Shown here: piece after piece, positions 1 through 7,412 of the stretch
Position numbering within the stretch: position 1 is the stretch's first letter
How the letters are laid out: each line of letters opens with the position of its first letter
Source of the DNA: Bacteroidales bacterium
Lineage (GTDB): Bacteria; Bacteroidota; Bacteroidia; Bacteroidales; UBA932
Direction: 5' to 3'
DNA length: 7,563 nucleotides
Assembly: GCA_017554135.1 (NCBI GenBank)
Contig: JAFZIX010000075.1
Location: 1 to 7,563, forward strand
Translations under genes and position numbers: made by a program
The notes under the pieces: generated by a model
The model's database searches: none
Seen by the model: the letters and a program-made list of their open reading frames with translations, nothing else
What the model was told of the DNA's origin: nothing

Positions 1-1267
1 GGAAATTCTTGCGCAACTGGTTTTCGAGGAAGCGCTTGTAGGGCTCCTTGATATACTGCGGCAAGTTGCAGAAGAACGCGAACGAAGGGAACTTCGTCGG
101 CAGTTGGGTGATGTATTTGATCTTCACGTACTTGCCCTTCCATGCGGGAGGCGGAGTCTCCTCGATAATCGGCAGCAGCGCCTCGTTCAGGCGGGCGGTA
201 GGAATCTTCTGGGAATAGTTGGCGTACACCTCGGCCACGGCGTCCAGCACATCCTGGATGCGCTGCATCTTCACCACGGAAGTGAAGATCACGGGCACAT
301 CGTCGAACGGGGCCAGTCGGGACTTCAGCGCGGTAGTGTACTCCTTCATCGTCTGGGAATCCTTCACGAACAGATCCCACTTGTTCACCACCAGCACGCA
401 GGCTTTGCGGTTGCGGATGATGAGGTTGAAGATGTTCATATCCTGTGCCTCCATGCCTGTGGTGGCGTCTATCATCAGCACGCACACGTCGCTGTGCTCG
501 ATGGCGCGGATGGAACGCATGACGGAGTAGAACTCAAGGTCTTCATTCACCTTGCCCTTCTTGCGTATTCCGGCGGTATCCACCAGCATGAACTCATGTC
601 CGAACTTGTTGTAGTGGGTTTCGATGGAGTCCCGGGTGGTGCCGGCGACGGGGGTGACGATGTTGCGTTCCTCGCCGAGCAGGGCGTTGGTGATGGAACT
701 CTTGCCGACGTTCGGTTTGCCGACGATGGCGATACGGGGCAGACCGGCGTAGGGATCCTCCACTTCGGTCTCTGCCGGAAGAGCCTTCACGACTGCGTCC
801 AGCAGGTCCCCGGTGCCGCTGCCGTTGGCGGCGGAGATGGAATAGACCTCCCCGAGGCCGAGGCTGTAGAACTCATAGGCATCGTACATCTTTTCGCCGG
901 AATCCACCTTATTGACGCAGAGGATGACCGGTTTGCGAGAACGGCGCAGCACGTCAGCGATCTCGGCATCGTAGTCTGTGATGCCGGTGGCGGCCTCCAC
1001 CATGAACAAAACGACATCGGCCTCGTCGATGGCTATCTGCACCTGGCGGCGGATGGCGGCCTCGAAGACGTCATCCGAGTTGGAAGTATATCCTCCGGTA
1101 TCCACCACCGAAAACTCGCGGCCGTTCCAGTCGCTTTTGCCATAATGGCGGTCCCGCGTTACGCCCGCGGTATCGTCGACAATCGCCTGGCGCATACCTA
1201 CCAGGCGGTTGAAGAGGGTCGATTTGCCGACGTTAGGCCGGCCCACAATTGCTACTAATCCGTTCAT
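1..1267 (-). CDS. der: Ribosome-assembly GTPase Der (EngA), 3' end cut by the window edge
   Basis: Der is an essential GTPase with two G domains in tandem and a C-terminal KH-like domain; it binds the 50S subunit during its maturation in the cytoplasm. I translated 422 codons from the ATG at 1267-1265, open to the window edge. First G domain: G1 GRPNVGKS (9-16), GVTRD (35-39), DTGG (56-59), NKVD (119-122), SAANG (145-149). Second: GRPNVGKS (183-190), GTTRD (209-213), DTAG (230-233), NKWD (295-298). The KH-like part starts near 358 and reads to QLRKNF, so judging by usual family length only about 15 residues are missing. The start is fixed by the conserved opening MNGLVAIVGRPNVGKS. It overlaps the stop of the 76-residue gene upstream by ATGA, so translational coupling is likely. 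One oddity is that the second G5 reads SVV where family members usually have SA plus another residue. The identification is secure. Confidence 0.97.
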   Translation of the reverse strand, partial: MNGLVAIVGRPNVGKSTLFNRLVGMRQAIVDDTAGVTRDRHYGKSDWNGREFSVVDTGGYTSNSDDVFEAAIRRQVQIAIDEADVVLFMVEAATGITDYDAEIADVLRRSRKPVILCVNKVDSGEKMYDAYEFYSLGLGEVYSISAANGSGTGDLLDAVVKALPAETEVEDPYAGLPRIAIVGKPNVGKSSITNALLGEERNIVTPVAGTTRDSIETHYNKFGHEFMLVDTAGIRKKGKVNEDLEFYSVMRSIRAIEHSDVCVLMIDATTGMEAQDMNIFNLIIRNRKACVLVVNKWDLFVKDSQTMKEYTTALKSRLAPFDDVPVIFTSVVKMQRIQDVLDAVAEVYANYSQKIPTARLNEALLPIIEETPPPAWKGKYVKIKYITQLPTKFPSFAFFCNLPQYIKEPYKRFLENQLRKNF

Positions 1268-1494
1268 TTATTATATAGGCTGCAAGTTTTACAAGCATCC
1301 GAGAAGTTGCCGGAGCAAGCCCGGGGCTTGTGGAGGGCGGCGTCCTCGTCTTTATAACAGACGATTCCGCGAGCCTTCAGTTTCTCGTTGCTGCCGACAT
1401 CAAACTGGGGGAAGCCGCGCCTGAAAAGTATCCCGATACCCAACAGGAGCATGCATATCCCCACAAGGAGCACGGCAGCAAGAAAAACCTTCAT
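1264..1494 (-). CDS. Small single-span membrane protein with four soluble cysteines, unknown function
   Basis: This 76-residue protein has one hydrophobic segment at about residues 3-24, followed by RRG and a short polar tail. The tail carries C46, C60, C68 and C71, the last two as CKTC; a fifth cysteine, C14, lies in the membrane segment. The hydrophobic segment has no clear signal-peptidase site or lipobox, so I read it as an anchor. Orientation is unclear because positive charges flank both sides. The tail could bind a metal or form disulfides, but nothing in the sequence decides this. The gene is real on context: its ATG directly follows the prs stop codon and its TGA overlaps the der start as ATGA. 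Short proteins of this shape occur in Bacteroidota as 'membrane or secreted protein'; that match is from memory of the group. No function is assigned. Confidence 0.85.
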   Translation of the reverse strand: MKVFLAAVLLVGICMLLLGIGILFRRGFPQFDVGSNEKLKARGIVCYKDEDAALHKPRACSGNFSDACKTCSLYNK

Positions 1495-2484
1495 TTACTT
1501 TATCTCGAATTCGGGACTGATAGGCTCGTACATATACACCTTGCGCATCATACGGGCAAACACGGGAGCGATGCTGAGGACCTTGATCTTCGGATCGTCC
1601 GCGAGCTCGGGATGAGGGATGGTGTCTGTGATGAAGACCTCGTCCAAAGCAGAGTCGGCGATGCGCTGCAGGGCCGGGCCGGAAAGGACTCCGTGGGATG
1701 CACAGGCGCGTACGCTCTTGGCACCGAGTTTCTTGAGAACGTCGGCGGCCTTGCAGAGAGTGCCGGCGGTATCAATCATATCATCCACAATAACCACATC
1801 CTTGCCTTCGACCTCGCCGATGGCTTTGATCTCGGAGACCACATTGGCACGCTCGCGGGTCTTGTGGCAGATGATGACAGGGCAGTCCCTGCGCTTGCTG
1901 AAGTACTTGGCGTAGGAGTTCGCCCTCTTTGCACCGCCCATGTCGGGAGCGGCGATGGCGAGGTCCTTGAGTTTGGAGCTCTCGGAGATGGCCTTGGTGA
2001 ACACGTTGCTGGCATAGATGTGATCTACGGGGATATCGAAGAAGCCCTGGATCTGATCGGCGTGGAGATCGCAGGTCATCACGCGGTCGGCACCGGCGGC
2101 GCGCAGCAGATTGGCCACGAGTTTGGCCCCGATGCTGACGCGGGGACGGTCCTTACGGTCCTGGCGGGCCCATCCGAAATAAGGCATCACTGCGATGACC
2201 TTATCGGCGGAAGCGCGCTTGGCGGCATCGATGCAAAGAAGCAATTCCATCAGATTGTCTGCCGGAGGGAAGGTGCTCTGGATGAGGAACACCGTCGCAC
2301 CGCGGACACTGTCCTTGTAGGACGGCTGGAATTCACCGTCGCTGAACTTATCCACTTCAAGATCCCCGAGAACGATGTGCTCGTCCTCCGGCCCCTCGGT
2401 CTCCTGAAGATACTTGACAACTTCCTTAGCGAAGGCTTCCGATGCCTTGCAGCTAAAAACCAACATTCTGTGTTCGTGTTGCAT
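1495..2484 (-). CDS. prs: Ribose-phosphate pyrophosphokinase (PRPP synthetase)
   Basis: Prs transfers diphosphate from ATP to ribose 5-phosphate to make PRPP, the cytoplasmic precursor for purines, pyrimidines, NAD, histidine and tryptophan. The 329-residue length is close to the usual class I size (about 310-320). Visible motifs in order are FSDGE (47-51), the ATP-loop region ARQDRKDR (106-113), DLHADQIQGFF (139-149), the flexible-loop KRR (197-199), and the PRPP-binding motif VVIVDDMIDTAGT (230-242) with its paired aspartates. The two N- and C-terminal phosphoribosyltransferase-like halves appear intact. The ATG at 2484-2482 lies 3 bp after the engB stop. Met7 is a possible alternative start, since residues 1-6 (MQHEHR) are not recognisably conserved. 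No strong Shine-Dalgarno is visible. The stop codon abuts the next start with no gap. Placement between engB and der suggests co-expression with ribosome assembly. Confidence 0.97.
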   Translation of the reverse strand: MQHEHRMLVFSCKASEAFAKEVVKYLQETEGPEDEHIVLGDLEVDKFSDGEFQPSYKDSVRGATVFLIQSTFPPADNLMELLLCIDAAKRASADKVIAVMPYFGWARQDRKDRPRVSIGAKLVANLLRAAGADRVMTCDLHADQIQGFFDIPVDHIYASNVFTKAISESSKLKDLAIAAPDMGGAKRANSYAKYFSKRRDCPVIICHKTRERANVVSEIKAIGEVEGKDVVIVDDMIDTAGTLCKAADVLKKLGAKSVRACASHGVLSGPALQRIADSALDEVFITDTIPHPELADDPKIKVLSIAPVFARMMRKVYMYEPISPEFEIK

Positions 2485-2487
2485 AGG

Positions 2488-3084
2488 TTAAGACTGTGTT
2501 AAAATAGTTCCTATATAGTTTAAAATCTCTTCTTTACCCATCTTCTTTTCGGCTGAACTGGCGAACACGGGAGGCAGGCTCTCCCAGTCTTGAAGCAGGA
2601 TGTCGCAACTCTTCCGTATCTGCGCAGCCGTGGCCGACTGCCCCTGCTTGTCGCACTTGGTGAAAATGATGGCGAAAGGCACTCCCTTCTCTCCAAGTTC
2701 AGCGATGAAGTCTATGTCGATACGGGTGATATCATACCGGGAATCCACCAGCACGAAAAGAGTCATCAATTCCTCCGAGCCCAGTATGTAGTCGCTTATT
2801 ACCTTCTTCAGTTCTTCCCGCGCCTTGAGACCCATCTTCGCATAGCCGTATCCGGGAAGATCCACAAGATACCAGCTATCGTTTATGAGGAAGTGGTTGA
2901 TCAGTTTGGTCTTGCCGGGGGTAGAGGAAGTCATGGCAAGTTTTCCGTTGCCGGTGAGCATATTGATGAGGGAACTCTTCCCCACGTTGGACCGCCCTAT
3001 GAAAGCGAATTCGGGCAGCCGACGCTTGGGTTTGGCCGAAACCCTTGTGCAACTGCCAGCGAACTTTGCCTCCGTTATCTTCAT
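2488..3084 (-). CDS. engB: Ribosome-biogenesis GTPase EngB (YsxC/YihA)
   Basis: EngB is a small TRAFAC-class GTPase needed for late 50S subunit assembly. The 198 residues match the family size. From the chosen start the motifs are G1 GRSNVGKS (30-37), the switch I threonine in STPGKT (54-59), G3 DLPGYGYA (75-82) with the family-typical GYGYA, G4 TKCD (142-145) and G5 SSAEKKMG (176-183). The frame extends upstream to a GTG at 3111, but I prefer the ATG at 3084-3082. It gives MKITEAKF, which resembles the usual start of Bacteroidota homologues, and an exact TAnnTTTG promoter element lies between the two candidates. A 50-bp gap separates this ATG from the kinase stop, the larger of the two gaps between complete genes and their upstream neighbours apart from the efp gap. 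prs follows after 3 bp, so engB probably heads the engB-prs-76aa-der block. Confidence 0.96.
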   Translation of the reverse strand: MKITEAKFAGSCTRVSAKPKRRLPEFAFIGRSNVGKSSLINMLTGNGKLAMTSSTPGKTKLINHFLINDSWYLVDLPGYGYAKMGLKAREELKKVISDYILGSEELMTLFVLVDSRYDITRIDIDFIAELGEKGVPFAIIFTKCDKQGQSATAAQIRKSCDILLQDWESLPPVFASSAEKKMGKEEILNYIGTILTQS

Positions 3085-3088
3085 ACTA

Positions 3089-3096
3089 CAAAGATA
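3089..3096 (-). promoter_or_regulatory. Candidate Bacteroidota -7 promoter element before engB
   Basis: Read on the minus strand this is TATCTTTG, an exact match to the Bacteroidota sigma -7 consensus TAnnTTTG. It sits in the 50-bp kinase-engB gap, ending 4 bp before the preferred ATG. I find no good TTTG -33 box at the usual 19-21 bp spacing; the nearest partial is TTG at 3113-3111, only 14 bp away. If used, the transcript would begin at or within a few bases of the ATG and be almost leaderless. Exact matches are expected by chance about once per 4 kb of strand, and others occur inside coding sequence here (for example at 3509-3516). Position is therefore the main support. Confidence 0.3.
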
Positions 3097-3134
3097 ACGA
3101 ATTCCTCGCACAATCCAGCGGGCTTTTTCAAATT

Positions 3135-6100
3135 TTATCCTTTGGGATAAAGAATTGTGAAGCAGGCCCCTCCCAAAGAGAAGGATGCAGAGTATGAAAT
3201 CGTGGCTCCGCAGCGCTCAAGCACGCTTTTCGAGATTGCCAGACCAAGGCCGGACCCGCTATTCTTGGTGGTGAAATTCGGGGTAAAGAGTTTATCTATA
3301 TTCCCTTCTGCCACACCCGGACCATTATCCTCGAAAACTATGTCGTAGAAGCCATCGGTTATTGAGTTGCGAAGGCTCACTCTCACTATGCCATCCTTGC
3401 CGCCACGCTCTGCGAGCGCCTGCACGGAGTTGTTGATCAGGTTCACAAATACTCGGGTGAGTTGCGGCTTCGGACCCATCACCATCACATCGTCCAAACC
3501 TATGTATTCAAAGGTAAGGTCTTCCCTGTTGTCGAAGATGGATATCTCTTCCTGCAAGAGTTTGGAAAGATCTATTTCAACCGGCTCCTGATCATAGAGT
3601 TTGGCGAAGGTGGAGAACTCATCTGCCGTTTCGGTAAGGATGTCGATATGGTCCAGAATGATACGGCTTATCTCGTCAAACTTCTCCTGCCAACTGGCAT
3701 CCCCCTTGTTCTTAAGGCGGATCAGGCGCTGGATCTGGAGTTTCATGGGCGTGAGCGGATTCTTGATTTCGTGAGCGACCTGCCTCGCCATTCCGCTCCA
3801 GGCCTTATCCCGCTCTGCCTGAGCGAGTTTCAAGGTGCTTTCCTGTAACTCCGCCACCATCCTGTTATATGCCTTCACCAGCCCGGAAATCTCATCCGAG
3901 TTGCTATAGTTGATGGTTTCCAGATCGTCTGCATCGGCCACATTCATCTTCGTTCCCATCTCGCCAAGGGGCTTGAACATCAGCCTCAGCACCCGCGTCA
4001 CCATGAAGGTGGCCACCAAAAGCAGGAGGATGAACAGGGAAATAATCATCAGCGAATGGCTCACCACGTACGACTCAAAATCATAACTCTCGTCGGTGTA
4101 TGGTGCCGAAATGATGGCGAGCAAGGAACCGTCCTCGGCGAACAGGGGCGCGTACATGCTGTAGAAGCCCCGGTCGCCAATCTTCTCTTTATGGATGAAG
4201 TAGCGGCTGGTATTGCGAACGGTGGATAAATAAGCATCGGCGTCCATCCTCGGCTCCACAAGCATCTGATAGAAAACATCCGGCGCAGTGGACATCAGTA
4301 TCATCCCGGAAGGGCTGTAAACGGTTATATCCGCGTTGGCGTTGTTACCCACATCGCTTATCACACGCATCATCTCCTGCGAGCGCATGTCCCTGATTCC
4401 CCCGGACCGGACACGAGCCTGGACCGATGCCTGGATAGCATTGATCTTCTCCGACATCAGGGTGTTGCGGTTAACCTCGTTCCGGTTGATGACGAAGGCC
4501 ATGCTCACCGCCGCCATAGTGACCAGGGTGACCACCAGAGACACCAGCACCACCAGCCGGATGCGTGTCTGGAAGTAGGTCTGCCCCAACGCCTTACGCC
4601 TCGCCCTGCGCATAGAGACCAAGGTGAAGAATAGGAAGCAGAGCAGCCCTATGAATATGAATGAGACGACATAGTTGATACCCTTGATCGTCTGGCGGGA
4701 GATTACCACGGTCTCGGTGGAAGTCACCGGGTAGATAAAGTGCACCCACTTGTTCTGCTTGATGCGTTTTTCCCCTCCCCAGCGCTCGTCCATCTTCACC
4801 GAATAGGCATAGTTTCCCTTGAAAGTCAGCAACTTGCCGTCGTCGTAGCGGGCAAAGGAATATTTTGCCGGAATCAGCACCTCCCCGGGCAGAGTAGGCC
4901 CTATTATGCTGGCGTATCCGCTTATCTTCCAACCCATCTTCTGCCCGACCTTGATGAGCACACGGCTGATGCCGTAGTTCCCGATGCGGTAGTAGAACAC
5001 TCCCACATAGTTGACGAAACCGTTGCCGGCATCCATGAAACGGAAGTGGGAGTCCGGAGCGATAAGTTCGGCACCGTTGGCTTCCATAAAATCGCCCGGT
5101 TCGAGCGAAACGCTGACATCGTAATCCCTCATTATCCGCCGGAGGTAACTTTCTTCCAGCCTGCTGCTGATGCTGGCCCCACCGTTCTCAAGCACCGAAA
5201 GAGATGCGATCAGAGGATCGGATGCGATGCGGTCCTCCACCGAACGAAGGCGCATTTCCAGAGAAATATCGCGGCTGACCGCCAGCCTTCTGGCCCAGAC
5301 CTCCATGCTCGCCTGCTCCTTCTGAAGGCCCAGAGATGCGGTTATACCCACGTATAGCAGCGCTCCAAACACTGAGAGCACTATCCGTATGACAGGCCGG
5401 CGCGAGAAGATGGGCCTGAACATCTGCACCAGCATTATCAACGCCGTCAGCAACAGTATATAGGAGAAGATGACGATGACGCTTACTACCGAAAAATCCT
5501 CCGGTTTATATAGTTCCAGGGAGATGTTGGAGTTCAGCACTATGCTCCTCAGCGCAAACACGGTATAGCAGAGCACCCCGATGACTGCCAGGCCGATAAG
5601 CACAGTCCACATTATCCGGGCGTTGCGGCTGCGCAGGCGGCGGAAAATATCCCTTCGCACCACATACAGGAAGCCTACCGAAAGTAGTATGGCCACCATG
5701 TAGTTCAACTGCGCCCCAAGGGAATAGAACAGGCCGGCATCGGCATAGACGGTGGGTGAGAAAATGGGTATGTAGTTACCCAGATTCCGCCCCCATACCT
5801 GAAGCACGGCCATTACCGGGAAGATAGGCAGGAATGCCACCCAGAAGCGCTGCAGAGTAGGTTTGGAATACAGGAAGATGAAGCCGCAAAGTGCCAGCAA
5901 AACCAGAGCGATGAAGAGCATGACCGGATTGACCGGAGTGGAAGGCCCCTGGATTTCACCCACCAACTTGAATTTCGGCACCCCATCCACACGAACTTCC
6001 TGGCCTTCGCTGAAAGAGATTGGCTGCAGGGTGTAAGGGCGCGTGGATTCGATATTTGCATTCACCAGTTCCAGCCCTGCGATTATCCTCACGTTCAGAC

Positions 6101-6536
6101 TGTCCACAGCCTTGGCGAGATACCACTTGGGCCCAAGATTCACGAAACTGACATCTCTCCCTATGCCCGCCAGAGGCGACCTGCCAGGTGCACGGGGGCT
6201 GGTGATGACATCGAAGACCATCCCGGTCCGGAAATCATCGTTCAATACCGGAAAGCGGTTACACCAACTTTGAAGGGTATCATCCACATAGCGGTAAATG
6301 ACCATGTCCGAGGGCATACCTTCGAGGTCCAGCCATTCATTCGCGGGAGTCTTGAGAGCCTTCTGCACGTAACGGTCCATCTCCGCCATACGGCGGTCGA
6401 TCCTGTGCTCAAGCCAGCGGGAGGCATTTTCTGCCCGGCGTGATGGATTGCTGCCGATGCTAGAAAGCCCCGCCAGCAGCAAACTGACCGCCAGAAGGCA
6501 GGCCGCCGCAATATCCATTATCTTACGCCTGTTCAT
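3135..6536 (-). CDS. Giant NtrY-like sensor histidine kinase, ten membrane spans, orphan
   Basis: This 1133-residue inner-membrane sensor kinase probably detects an extracytoplasmic signal and passes phosphate to an unseen response regulator. I count ten membrane segments near residues 7-28, 204-224, 231-248, 276-293, 309-330, 350-371, 384-403, 618-641, 660-683 and 827-848. Arg/Lys-rich loops (294-308, 373-382, 642-659) fit the positive-inside rule. Three large outside regions result: 29-203, 404-617 and 684-826; the third has a PDC/Cache-like pattern. A HAMP domain (about 847-900) leads to HisKA with HEIKNPLTPM (phospho-acceptor H922), close to the NtrY signature. The ATPase has the N box NLINNSVQA (1032-1040), G1 EDNGPGV (1069-1075), F box TPNFTTK (1085-1091) and G2 GSGLGLAI (1094-1101). 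All catalytic motifs are intact. Its ATG overlaps the rlmH stop as ATGA. Kinase identity is certain; ligand and partner are unknown. Confidence 0.95.
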   Translation of the reverse strand: MNRRKIMDIAAACLLAVSLLLAGLSSIGSNPSRRAENASRWLEHRIDRRMAEMDRYVQKALKTPANEWLDLEGMPSDMVIYRYVDDTLQSWCNRFPVLNDDFRTGMVFDVITSPRAPGRSPLAGIGRDVSFVNLGPKWYLAKAVDSLNVRIIAGLELVNANIESTRPYTLQPISFSEGQEVRVDGVPKFKLVGEIQGPSTPVNPVMLFIALVLLALCGFIFLYSKPTLQRFWVAFLPIFPVMAVLQVWGRNLGNYIPIFSPTVYADAGLFYSLGAQLNYMVAILLSVGFLYVVRRDIFRRLRSRNARIMWTVLIGLAVIGVLCYTVFALRSIVLNSNISLELYKPEDFSVVSVIVIFSYILLLTALIMLVQMFRPIFSRRPVIRIVLSVFGALLYVGITASLGLQKEQASMEVWARRLAVSRDISLEMRLRSVEDRIASDPLIASLSVLENGGASISSRLEESYLRRIMRDYDVSVSLEPGDFMEANGAELIAPDSHFRFMDAGNGFVNYVGVFYYRIGNYGISRVLIKVGQKMGWKISGYASIIGPTLPGEVLIPAKYSFARYDDGKLLTFKGNYAYSVKMDERWGGEKRIKQNKWVHFIYPVTSTETVVISRQTIKGINYVVSFIFIGLLCFLFFTLVSMRRARRKALGQTYFQTRIRLVVLVSLVVTLVTMAAVSMAFVINRNEVNRNTLMSEKINAIQASVQARVRSGGIRDMRSQEMMRVISDVGNNANADITVYSPSGMILMSTAPDVFYQMLVEPRMDADAYLSTVRNTSRYFIHKEKIGDRGFYSMYAPLFAEDGSLLAIISAPYTDESYDFESYVVSHSLMIISLFILLLLVATFMVTRVLRLMFKPLGEMGTKMNVADADDLETINYSNSDEISGLVKAYNRMVAELQESTLKLAQAERDKAWSGMARQVAHEIKNPLTPMKLQIQRLIRLKNKGDASWQEKFDEISRIILDHIDILTETADEFSTFAKLYDQEPVEIDLSKLLQEEISIFDNREDLTFEYIGLDDVMVMGPKPQLTRVFVNLINNSVQALAERGGKDGIVRVSLRNSITDGFYDIVFEDNGPGVAEGNIDKLFTPNFTTKNSGSGLGLAISKSVLERCGATISYSASFSLGGACFTILYPKG

Positions 6537-7003
6537 TCGTGATGATAGGGTTCACCTTTAATAATAGTAAAAGCCCGGTAGAGTTGCTCTGCAAAAATAG
6601 TCCTGACCATCTGATGGGAGAAGGTCATCTTGCTCAAGGATATCTTTCCGGACGCTTTGGCATACACCTCCGGACTGAACCCGTAGGCTCCGCCAACCAC
6701 AAAACAGATATCTTTCCCTCCGCGGTTCATGCGGTTCTGAAGTTCCTTTGCAAACTCCAGCGAACGGAACTCTTTTCCATGCTCGTCCAGAAGGATCATC
6801 TCTGTGTTTTCCGACTCCTTAAGGATGAGTGCTCCCTCCTTAACCTTAATCTGTTCTTCACTAAGCGCCGATACGTTCTTGAGTTCCGGAATCTCCCTCA
6901 ACTCGAAACGAACATAATGCTGCAGCCGGCTGGCATACAGGTCCAACCCGGCCCGCACCCACGGCACATCCGTCTTTCCGACTGTGAGCAGAATCATCCT
7001 CAT
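6533..7003 (-). CDS. rlmH: 23S rRNA pseudouridine-1915 N3-methyltransferase RlmH
   Basis: RlmH is a SPOUT-class, SAM-dependent enzyme that methylates N3 of pseudouridine 1915 in helix 69 of 23S rRNA, acting on the assembled 70S ribosome as a homodimer. The 156 residues match the family length. Family hallmarks are present: VGKT near the start (8-11), LLDEHGKEF (71-79), the SAM-binding GGAYGF (104-109), SLSKMTFSHQMVR (122-134) and the invariant-type end YHHE (153-156). The start at 7003 aligns MRMILLTVGKT with the usual opening of the family, so it is preferred over Met3. The ATG immediately follows the TAG of the DUF4783-like gene with no gap, and the TGA overlaps the kinase start by four bases. 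It is thus tied to both neighbours by likely translational coupling. Confidence 0.97.
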   Translation of the reverse strand: MRMILLTVGKTDVPWVRAGLDLYASRLQHYVRFELREIPELKNVSALSEEQIKVKEGALILKESENTEMILLDEHGKEFRSLEFAKELQNRMNRGGKDICFVVGGAYGFSPEVYAKASGKISLSKMTFSHQMVRTIFAEQLYRAFTIIKGEPYHHE

Positions 7004-7411
7004 CTATTGCACCCGTTCAATCTTGAATTGCTGGATTTCGTTTTTATCGTCTGCGCAGTAAACGAAGATAGTCACAAGGTAGGTTTCTCCCCCGGCATTA
7101 AGATTTCCCAGGGCGTATTTCATATTGGCGCGCCCGGCAGTGTAGGTAACCTCAAATGAACGGGGAGTATGGGAATTGAAGAACGTGTTGACTATCTGGC
7201 GTGCCTGCACTTTGCTGGAATTGCCGCCCTTCGAAAGCACGGTGATATCGAGATTCTCCGAGAACCATACCGAAAGAGCATCGGCGTTGCCCTGTGATAT
7301 ATATTTGGAGATGGGCACGAACACATCGTAACTACCACTCTGGGCCTTTGCTCCGAGTGTGACGCAAAACAATAGCGAAAAAGCAAGAAAAGCTCTGAAC
7401 ATAAAACGCAT
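7004..7411 (-). CDS. Secreted DUF4783-like protein
   Basis: This 135-residue protein has a clear N-terminal signal peptide: MRFMFRAF, a hydrophobic core at about 7-20, and a likely signal-peptidase I site AKA|QS after residue 23. LLFC at 13-16 is not a proper lipobox, so export to the periplasm as a soluble protein is the best reading. The mature part, with helices around ISQGNADALSVWFSENLDI (38-56) and QARQIVNTFF (69-78) followed by strands, fits my memory of DUF4783, a Bacteroidota family with an NTF2-like feel. Its role is not known, and the assignment is by pattern recognition only. Met4 is an alternative start that would still leave a good signal peptide. Its stop abuts rlmH with no gap. 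A strong hairpin ends one base before its ATG, which may affect translation. Confidence 0.85.
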   Translation of the reverse strand: MRFMFRAFLAFSLLFCVTLGAKAQSGSYDVFVPISKYISQGNADALSVWFSENLDITVLSKGGNSSKVQARQIVNTFFNSHTPRSFEVTYTAGRANMKYALGNLNAGGETYLVTIFVYCADDKNEIQQFKIERVQ

Positions 7412-7412
7412 A

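Noticed and set aside
104..1258. A 384-codon open frame on the plus strand, antisense to der
   Set aside because: It lies in exact codon register with der, where antisense stops arise only from TTA, CTA or TCA codons. These are rare in this GC-leaning gene. The product is His/Gly/Val-rich with no recognisable domain, while der itself is unmistakable.
1330..2502. A 390-codon open frame on the plus strand covering prs and part of the 76-residue gene
   Set aside because: It has the same register effect opposite prs. The translation shows no family motif and crosses gene boundaries, as a shadow frame would.
2488..3111. Longer EngB starting at the GTG at 3111
   Set aside because: The extra nine residues are not family-like, and the ATG at 3084 gives the expected N-terminus and length.
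3134..3151. A perfect 7-bp inverted repeat TTTATCC/GGATAAA with a 4-base loop at the kinase stop codon
   Set aside because: The stem is AT-rich and weak, overlaps the last codons of the kinase, and no T-run follows on the minus strand. I do not call it a terminator.
3509..3516. Further exact TAnnTTTG matches on the minus strand (also at about 3485-3492 and 6593-6600)
   Set aside because: They lie inside the kinase and rlmH coding sequences, far from any gene start, and fit the number expected by chance for a six-base pattern.
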